Shown here: positions 59,488 through 64,000 of the stretch, one piece after another
Numbering within the stretch: position 1 is the stretch's first letter
How the letters are laid out: each line of letters starts with the position of its first letter
NCBI GenBank assembly: GCA_026214975.1
Contig: CM047808.1
Span: 4,763,262-4,827,261, forward strand
Source of the DNA: Gentiana macrophylla
Taxonomy: Eukaryota; Streptophyta; Magnoliopsida; Gentianales; Gentianaceae
Direction of reading: 5' to 3'
Length of the DNA stretch: 64,000 nucleotides
Program-made: the position numbers and the translations under genes
Notes under the pieces: model-generated
What the model was told of the DNA's origin: nothing
The model's database searches: none
The model's input: only the letters and a program-made list of their open reading frames with translations

Positions 59488-61063
59488 TGTTAAGGGTGTT
59501 TTTGTATGGTTTTTAACGATATATTTTACGATTAATTTCCCCTTTATTTGTATTATTTGCATAAGAATCGAGCTTTAAATGGAAATATTGAGCAAGTGTG
59601 GTTTTCAATTAGTTATTCGCAATATTGGCTAATTTATGTGATTTATTGATGAATTTATATTTATTTGAGCGTTGTTACAGTTTGCGATGTTTCTATGTGT
59701 TATAGGTACATGATTTGTGCTCGAATGATGATTAAAAAGAGATAAAAGTCGAGCTATGTTGATAATGGAAGAGATAATGATCAATTGGAGGCAAGAAAAA
59801 GAGATAAACATGGAATTATCAAGTCAAGTCGAGCAAACTGGCGTCCAAGTCCCGTCCAGGAATGGACGGGCGTCTGACAATCCAAACGGGCGTCCAGAGG
59901 AGATTATCAATACTGAGGCTTCATGAGTTTATTGAACGAGCGTCTAGAAGATTCAAACGAGCGTTCAAGGTGTCAAAAAGAGATCAGAGAGTTTGAACGC
60001 TGGCCGGGATTTAACGTCTACATTGGAGTCGAATAATACGGACGAGCGCCCACTCAACCAGGCAGGCGTCCGGCGCCGACTTAGCAAAACCGCCTTAAAA
60101 ATTCTATAAATAGCTGCGGTTTCTCCACAAAAAGGATCGAGATATTCGAACCCTAAACCCTGAGAGGCGCCTAGCTGCGTTTTCTTAGTTTGTTTTCGTT
60201 TTTATTCAAATTCTTTTATGCACTTTTATTCAAACACAATTCGAAAGGTAAAAGAGGATGTTTAGAGGCTAGAGCTTCATCAAACGAGTATTGTGAAGCC
60301 ATCCAACACTTGTTGATTTCGTTCTCTTGGATTATACTGTGAGTTTTTATTGAAAGTTGTTTCTTTTATTCATGCTTACAATGTTTAATTGCTTTTACAT
60401 CGGAATATATGCATGTTTTGATTGTTTATGTTGATGGAAATCTCTATAAACCTTAAGATCACCATGAATAGGAATAGTTTTTAGATCTATCATAACGGGA
60501 GTTAGTAGGTTTAATTACTAGATTATAAACGTTAAAGTTTGCACCTTTGGTTAGAAAACGCGTTAATCTTGCATTGGAAAATAACAGATTAATAGATGAA
60601 CTTTCTAAGGAATTAGGGTTCATGTTTAGAAAAGGTGAATCACAACCTAGATAAAAACCACGGTATAATCGAGTTGGGAAATCAATGCTTGTTGGATAGG
60701 TGGATCAATCCTCGTTTGCCTGTTATAAATTTGATTTAAAATCCTCACAACTTGAATTTGTTTAGTTTAGTTAGTTTACTCTTTGCATCTTTAGTTTAGA
60801 TTAGTTAATTTAAAGTTCGCAACCCGTATCTTCCCTAGCATTGGATTATATCCTCTGTCTAGTTTATTTTCAGTATCTTTGTTTAGTTTTGTTCCCTGTT
60901 TAGTTTGGTTTTCGTGACATAGTTAGTTAGAACAAGAACTAGGATTAACAACAGTTTAGTTCCCCGTAAGATCGACCCGGAATTAACCACTATTACTACG
61001 ATCCTTATACTTGAGGTTAACCGGATTATTACTTGTTTGCTTTGTTAGATAAAATCCGTGACA
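59488..61063 (+). repeat. 3' LTR of the full-length Athila element
   Basis: This 1576-bp LTR pairs with 46538-48114. Most of it is near-identical, but 59820-60260 has a cluster of small substitutions and indels against the 5' copy. Confidence 0.95.
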
Positions 61064-61068
61064 GTACT

Positions 61069-61106
61069 CTGCCGGTCAAAGTTGGTATACTATAAAACGG
61101 TCATCA
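61069..61106 (+). mobile_element. Solo LTR, 3' end after the Athila insertion
   Basis: The short stretch CTGCCGGTCAAAG to GTCATCA completes the LTR that begins at 45038. TSD-like ACTAT follows. Confidence 0.75.
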
Positions 61107-61111
61107 ACTAT

Positions 61112-62798
61112 GCAATTTCATTTCATTTATTGATTATGATGTATTTTCTTTTGTTTGTGTAGAACACTTACAATCAAATGTGTAAAAATATATTATATCA
61201 TTCGTTGTGCTGTAATCATCGTACATGTATCATAACTCATCACGGGTATGCTTTACCCCGGGAAAAAAGATAATAATATACAATATATATATTGTTTAAA
61301 AGAAATAATGATAGGAGCATAATAGATGCGTACAAGTGGATGACACAACAATAATCAGTATCTATGTAATAACGGATGACACAATGGTTACTACCAACAT
61401 TTAGAATAATCGTATTTCATTGATTCAACTGAACGGAGAGTACAAATATATAGGGTTCGCTGACTTAGCCAATAAGTTACTACAAGATAAATATGACAAT
61501 AATAATATTTAAAGTAATATAATATTCAAATTATATTATCCACGACAGTTACATGCAACGTTGATCATGATGTGTTTATATCATGATCAATTTAAATTCA
61601 TCAACGATGTAATTCATCATTGTGTCAATCATCATGAGATAAGTATAGTGTCCGTAATACCATCATCCCATAACAATACACAGATACTGTGATTTTTGTT
61701 AGAATTGATTTTTGCAAGTTTTATTATGTGTGTGAAGGATTGTCACGGGTGTACTCTTTTTTTTTTTTGAAAGGTCACGGGTGTACTGTAGTACACTATG
61801 GAAGTGGAACACACGACTTGCAAAGGTAAGTAATAGGTTAAAATAAATGTCACGGGCAGAGAAGTGTAATCATACAGACATAACGTTTGTGTCACAACAA
61901 ATGACAATGGTGATCTCTCGTTAATTATGTTAGATTTAATTATATCAATTTAGACACATTATAATCAATGATCTGAGATCACCGCATATTACGATGACGC
62001 GCGATTGGCCCATATAATTACTTGGTAGAGAAATAGTACGGTATACAATAATTGTGTGAATAGACGGCGTAAACATAATATATATAGAACATTTTGTATT
62101 AATTACGTAGGGATTCCAAAGTATTCTTTGAAGTGTATATATACATTATACATGTAATCTTTTGGGGGTCAATAGAAGAAATACTTTTTGTATAGTATTA
62201 AAAAATATTCTAAATATATTATGTTCACACCGTCTGTTCACACTAATATCGTAATATAATGACACAATCAGGTTGCCAGAACGTATGACAACATATGTAT
62301 TTATCATTGACACAATTGATCTATTTGGGTAACATATATTTCGGAAAAATGTCAGAGTTTGCAATTTCGTTTCCTCCAAAGTCGATTTTTTTTGTACAAT
62401 TTCGACTATTGTAAAGTCGAATTTCACTTTGTTGTTCAAATTATAGATTGATTGTAATCAAATTAGCATTGTCCTTTTCTCATTGATTATGATGTTTACT
62501 ACAATCAAGGGTTGTAATCGAAGGTGTGCTGTGTCATTCATTATAATATCACAACTGTTTTAACCGTACAAAGCGTGTACATAAAAACCGTAGATACTCT
62601 AATTTTATGTTATGTAATCACGTAAAACCAGTATTAGAATTTTACGAAATGACAGAGTCTACACACTAACACCATCAAACTCATTTAAAAATTTTCAAAA
62701 AAAAAAAAACATTTAATGTTACGTAATAACATTAAAATTCGTATTTTTATTATTTAATGTTACGTAATAACATTTAATGTTTCTTATTTTAGGAGAGA

Positions 62799-62872
<74 letters not shown>
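61112..62872. other. Intergenic AT-rich DNA with a long TA run
   Basis: No gene is recognised. (TA)n spans about 62800-62872. TCACGGGTGTACT occurs twice around a poly(T) run (61742-61788). TTAATGTTACGTAATAACATT occurs twice at about 62713 and 62752. Confidence 0.55.
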
Positions 62873-62874
<2 letters not shown>

Positions 62875-62934
62875 ATGATATAATTAGAGGGTAATACACA
62901 AAGACATTTCTTTTATAGAACATAGTCAAAATAT

Positions 62935-63268
62935 AATCTTCTTTAAATACTACAATAACATTTGTTTTGGGTTAAAATTGAGAGAGTAGATATATATCAT
63001 ATAAAAGGCCATATAAAGGCCATATATATTATTTATGCATGTTGGTACGAAGATTTTTTTGTCTTTTCTGTTTTTTTTTTTTTTTTTTTTTTTTTTTTAG
63101 CTTAAGCAAAACGACATCGTATGAATCCAGCAACTTTTTTTTTTTTAGGGTTAGTTAGCAGTAACAACGTCGTATGATTTTTGAATGCAGTAACATTTTT
63201 GGGTTAAGGAAAATGACGTCGTATGATTTGGCACGTGTTATCACGAAGAACGTGTTTATCACTAGGGT
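62935..63268 (+). repeat. Repeat shared with 29815-29985
   Basis: The stretches TACAATAACATTTGTTTTGG to GAGAGAGTAGATATATATCAT and AATGACGTCGTATGATTTGG to GTGTTTATCACTAG recur here, separated by extra sequence with a T run (63070-63100). The end has a CACG, loop AAGAA, CGTG hairpin before TTTATCACTAG, Helitron-like, although the next base is G. Confidence 0.65.
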
Positions 63269-63608
63269 TTTGATTTGGAGTATTCAAATTCTCGATTCGA
63301 GTTTTGAAATTTTTAACTTTGTTGTCGTGTAGTTTTTATTGGTTCTCAAACTCATTCGTCTTTTTGTGCACGACGGTGCATTTCGATCTTCACTAGGGTT
63401 TAAATGCTTTTCTAAGCATTGAATTAGGTTCATATTTTTTTTTATTTTGGTTAAAGTGAATTTATTGCAGACATAAAAACTATAACCGATGTATAAAAAA
63501 AAGTGAGGGCAAACCGTGCATCGCACGGTGCGCCTTTAAGCATGCATGTATGCTTTTTAGTTTCGATAGCTAATATTCCAAGCTTATAGCATAACAACCG
63601 AGAGCCAC

Positions 63609-63636
63609 ATCGTGCGGAGCACGATTCTCCCACTAG
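63609..63636 (+). mobile_element. Helitron 3' terminus, plus strand
   Basis: The hairpin arms ATCGTGC and GCACGAT with loop GGA are followed by TCTCCCACTAG and T. This is a good Helitron 3' end. A further Helitron-like hairpin (ACCGTGC, loop ATC... GCACGGT) lies upstream at about 63497-63515, without CTAG. The 5' end of this element is not found. Confidence 0.72.
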
Positions 63637-63710
63637 TAGTAGTGATATAATTATATTCACTTCATTTTAGAGAGTACCAAGAAAACATAATATACACCAT
63701 TATTATTATA

Positions 63711-63740
63711 CTGGTGAATGTGAGCCGTTCAATGCACGGC
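63711..63740 (-). mobile_element. Decayed Helitron 3' terminus, minus strand
   Basis: On the minus strand the arms GCCGT and ACGGC with a 7-base loop are followed by TCACATTCACCAG and T. The usual CTAG end is changed to CCAG. Confidence 0.5.
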
Positions 63741-64000
63741 GGGCTCAACATAAATCGTTACCAACGATAATACCTAAGAATAGATTCCCAACGAATTTAA
63801 TGCTCATCATTGCAAATATTCGCCGTATAATGCCAAAATCTGTTATTTTCCCGGCATACGCCGGTAAAAGTCTTCTTTTGCGGCGCTTGGCGACAAAATA
63901 AGTTCTTCACAGCAGCTCGGTAAAATGGCCATAAATTGAGTTGTAGACCTCCGATTGACGTGATTAAAAGTGCGTTGAAAAGCTCATTTGAAGATCGAAA
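63741..64000. other. Unassigned DNA at the right edge
   Basis: No gene is seen. If the terminus at 63711 is real, this is the inside of a minus-strand Helitron that runs off the window. Confidence 0.4.

Larger units (their letters stand above)
46538..61063 (+). mobile_element. Full-length Athila retrotransposon (14526 bp)
   Basis: LTRs at 46538-48114 and 59488-61063 flank the tRNA-Asp primer site, gag, protease, RT, RNase H, integrase, a third ORF and a polypurine tract, in canonical gypsy order. GTACT flanks the element (46533-46537 and 61064-61068). It is inserted in a solo LTR of another family. Each gene has one or a few disabling mutations, so the copy is not autonomous now, but it is structurally complete. 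Confidence 0.96.

Noticed and set aside
62146..62439. 97-codon minus-strand frame
   Set aside because: No domain, AT-driven composition, no splice or promoter support.

Overview
The window is plant nuclear DNA, most likely a repeat-rich, heterochromatic part of a eudicot genome. It holds Athila- and Tat-type Ty3/gypsy elements, a Ty1/copia LTR, PIF/Harbinger elements, rolling-circle Helitrons with a plant-type RPA gene, a plastid rRNA fragment, and genes with plant-style introns. I cannot name the species. Almost everything is mobile DNA. Only one ordinary cellular gene (23090-23931, minus) still reads without interruption.

Layout. (1) 1-14924 is a four-level nest. A non-autonomous Athila element (5258-11944, minus, 1531-bp LTRs, TSD GAGGT) sits in the gag gene of a Tat/Retand-like element (1-13828, minus; its 3' LTR lies off the left edge). 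That element sits in a Ty1/copia LTR (13829-14666), which abuts a piece of plastid-type 23S rDNA (14667-14924). (2) 15170-19467 holds a small unknown repeat and the decayed exons of a plastid-targeted host gene on the minus strand. (3) 20526-24648 is a PIF/Harbinger element with a transposase broken by two stop codons and an intact two-exon host-type gene inside it. (4) 24404-32230 is a direct duplication (24404-26780 and 28229-31840). A minus-strand Helitron 3' terminus marks the edge of the second copy, and MITEs in one copy only date later insertions. (5) 32234-33770 is an Athila-like solo LTR with TSD GATGG. (6) 34490-44822 is a 10-kb plus-strand Helitron with a dead Rep-helicase and a much better preserved RPA70-like gene. 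(7) 45038-61106 is a solo LTR of another family, split near its 3' end by a 14.5-kb Athila element (46538-61063, TSD GTACT) with gag, pro, RT, RNase H, integrase and a third ORF. (8) 61112-64000 is AT-rich DNA with several decayed Helitron ends.

How the parts relate. The two Athila elements share a tRNA-Asp primer site, the same 3' noncoding architecture and the same GC-rich dyad motif. The short one lacks pol, so it probably depended on enzymes from full-length relatives. Most premature stops checked against family consensus are explained by C-to-T or G-to-A changes, the mark of decay of methylated cytosines.

Most interesting observation. In both Athila elements, the polypurine tract beside the 3' LTR and a second, internal polypurine tract about 1.05-1.1 kb upstream are each preceded by a short hairpin with a GGA-type loop at a fixed distance. 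The internal hairpin shows a compensatory base-pair change between the two elements.
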